A stretch of 27,710 nt of DNA from CADEEV01 sp964442185. GTDB lineage: Bacteria > Acidobacteriota > Vicinamibacteria > Fen-336. Both the position numbers and the translations under genes were made by a program. The stretch is from positions 1-27,710 of the forward strand of contig CAYTWT010000284.1 in NCBI GenBank assembly GCA_964442185.1. Reading direction: 5' to 3'. Position 1 is the stretch's first letter, and each line of letters begins with the position of its first letter. Below are positions 27,243-27,710 of this stretch, one piece after another. Under the pieces are notes generated by a model that saw only the letters and a program-made list of their open reading frames with translations, ran no database searches and was not told the origin of the DNA.

Positions 27243-27270
27243 TTGTTCGGCGGACGTAGAGGGAGATAAT
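27243..27270 (+). promoter_or_regulatory. Candidate promoter of the cupin gene
   Basis: GATAAT (27265-27270, five of six to consensus) follows TTGTTC (27243-27248, a weak -35) after 16 bases. The transcript would carry a leader of about 50 bases containing AAGGAG nine bases before the ATG at 27330. Confidence 0.4.
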
Positions 27271-27329
27271 CGACAATCGACTTGGCCCCACCATTCGGCT
27301 GGGCGTCCAGGAAGGACAAGGAGAGAGAG

Positions 27330-27707
27330 ATGCGACGAGTCTTGTGTGCAGTGGCGGTGTTGGTGTTGTTCGCGTCCGCGGTGCCGGCAACGGCGCAGGA
27401 CGCCGTGAAGGTCGACCCCAAGCACTACAAGGTGGAGTTCGAGAACGACCAGGTCCGGGTCCTTCGCATCACGTACGGCCCTCACGAGAAGTCGGTGATG
27501 CACGGGCACCCGGCGAACGTGGCCGTCTTCCTGACCGACGGGCAGGGGAGGTTTACGCTGCCCGACGGAAAGACCCAGGACATTCCAATCAAGGCCGGCA
27601 CGACCCAATGGGACGGCGGTGGCAAACACCTGCCTGAGAATACCGGCGACAAGTCTTTCGAGCTGGTCGTGGTGGAGCTGAAGAGCAAGCCCGCGACCGC
27701 GAAGTGA
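27330..27707 (+). CDS. Small secreted cupin-fold protein
   Basis: A 125-residue exported protein. A classic signal peptide (RRVLCAVAVLVLFASAVPATAQ, cut after ATA or TAQ) precedes one compact cupin domain: VRVLRITYGPHEKSVMHGHP carries the first metal-type motif (two histidines), then VAVFLTDGQGRFTLPDGK, and AGTTQWDGGGKHLPENTGD with the second-motif histidine, ending in LVVVELKSK. Such small periplasmic cupins are common in soil bacteria, but I know of no established function. AAGGAG lies nine bases upstream of the ATG. The stop lies 3 bp from the window edge, so downstream partners are not visible. Confidence 0.9.
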   Translation: MRRVLCAVAVLVLFASAVPATAQDAVKVDPKHYKVEFENDQVRVLRITYGPHEKSVMHGHPANVAVFLTDGQGRFTLPDGKTQDIPIKAGTTQWDGGGKHLPENTGDKSFELVVVELKSKPATAK

Positions 27708-27710
27708 GGC

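Overview
The window is a GC-rich, tightly packed stretch of bacterial chromosome: about 25 protein genes, no RNA gene, no insertion sequence and no CRISPR array. Neighbouring genes often overlap by 4 bp (ATGA or GTGA), and no gap between genes exceeds about 250 bp. Three features fit a delta-type bacterium (former Deltaproteobacteria, such as Myxococcota, Desulfobacterota or Binatota): the three-gene, b-type sdhCAB operon; a DUF4388 + J-domain + TPR protein; and a paired HEAT-repeat/HD-domain module. This placement is an inference from gene content. Nothing in the sequence fixes the taxon.

Layout. (1) 1-8776, minus strand: an exporter operon of the CecR/YbhGFSR type. It holds a TetR repressor, an HlyD/YbhG-like periplasmic adaptor, an ABC ATPase, a TolC-like outer-membrane channel, a second ABC ATPase and two ABC-2 permeases, and is followed by a membrane-anchored alkaline-phosphatase-superfamily enzyme cut by the window edge. 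The tandem ATPase that is one chain in E. coli YbhF is split here, with tolC between the halves. A 37-bp symmetric operator overlaps the promoter in front of the repressor. (2) 8845-13535, minus strand: sucC-sucD-ndk-(DUF4388/J/TPR)-dcd, joining succinyl-CoA synthetase to nucleotide metabolism. It has a good sigma70-like promoter, and four consecutive genes start with TTG or GTG. (3) 13556-16614, minus strand: a KimA-like potassium importer with two KTN/RCK-type nucleotide-binding proteins. (4) 16654-19811, plus strand: a HEAT-repeat protein and a degenerate HD-GYP protein that appear to share the same N-terminal domain. (5) 19848-22920: a secreted M28 metallopeptidase and, divergently, a membrane-anchored LCAT-like hydrolase/acyltransferase. 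(6) 22977-26399, plus strand: sdhCAB, a type-B succinate:quinone oxidoreductase. (7) 26427-27121, minus strand: a HigB/HigA-type toxin-antitoxin pair whose operator lies between its -35 and -10 boxes. (8) 27182-27707, plus strand: a dense ACGT-motif array, a promoter and a small secreted cupin.

Working together. The suc and sdh operons supply two consecutive TCA-cycle steps (succinyl-CoA to succinate to fumarate), and Ndk can use the nucleoside triphosphate made by succinyl-CoA synthetase. The exporter operon encodes a complete inner-membrane to outer-membrane efflux path with its own repressor. The most unusual parts are the asymmetric split ATPase pair, the KimA/double-RCK cluster, the paired HEAT/HD proteins and the nested operator structures.
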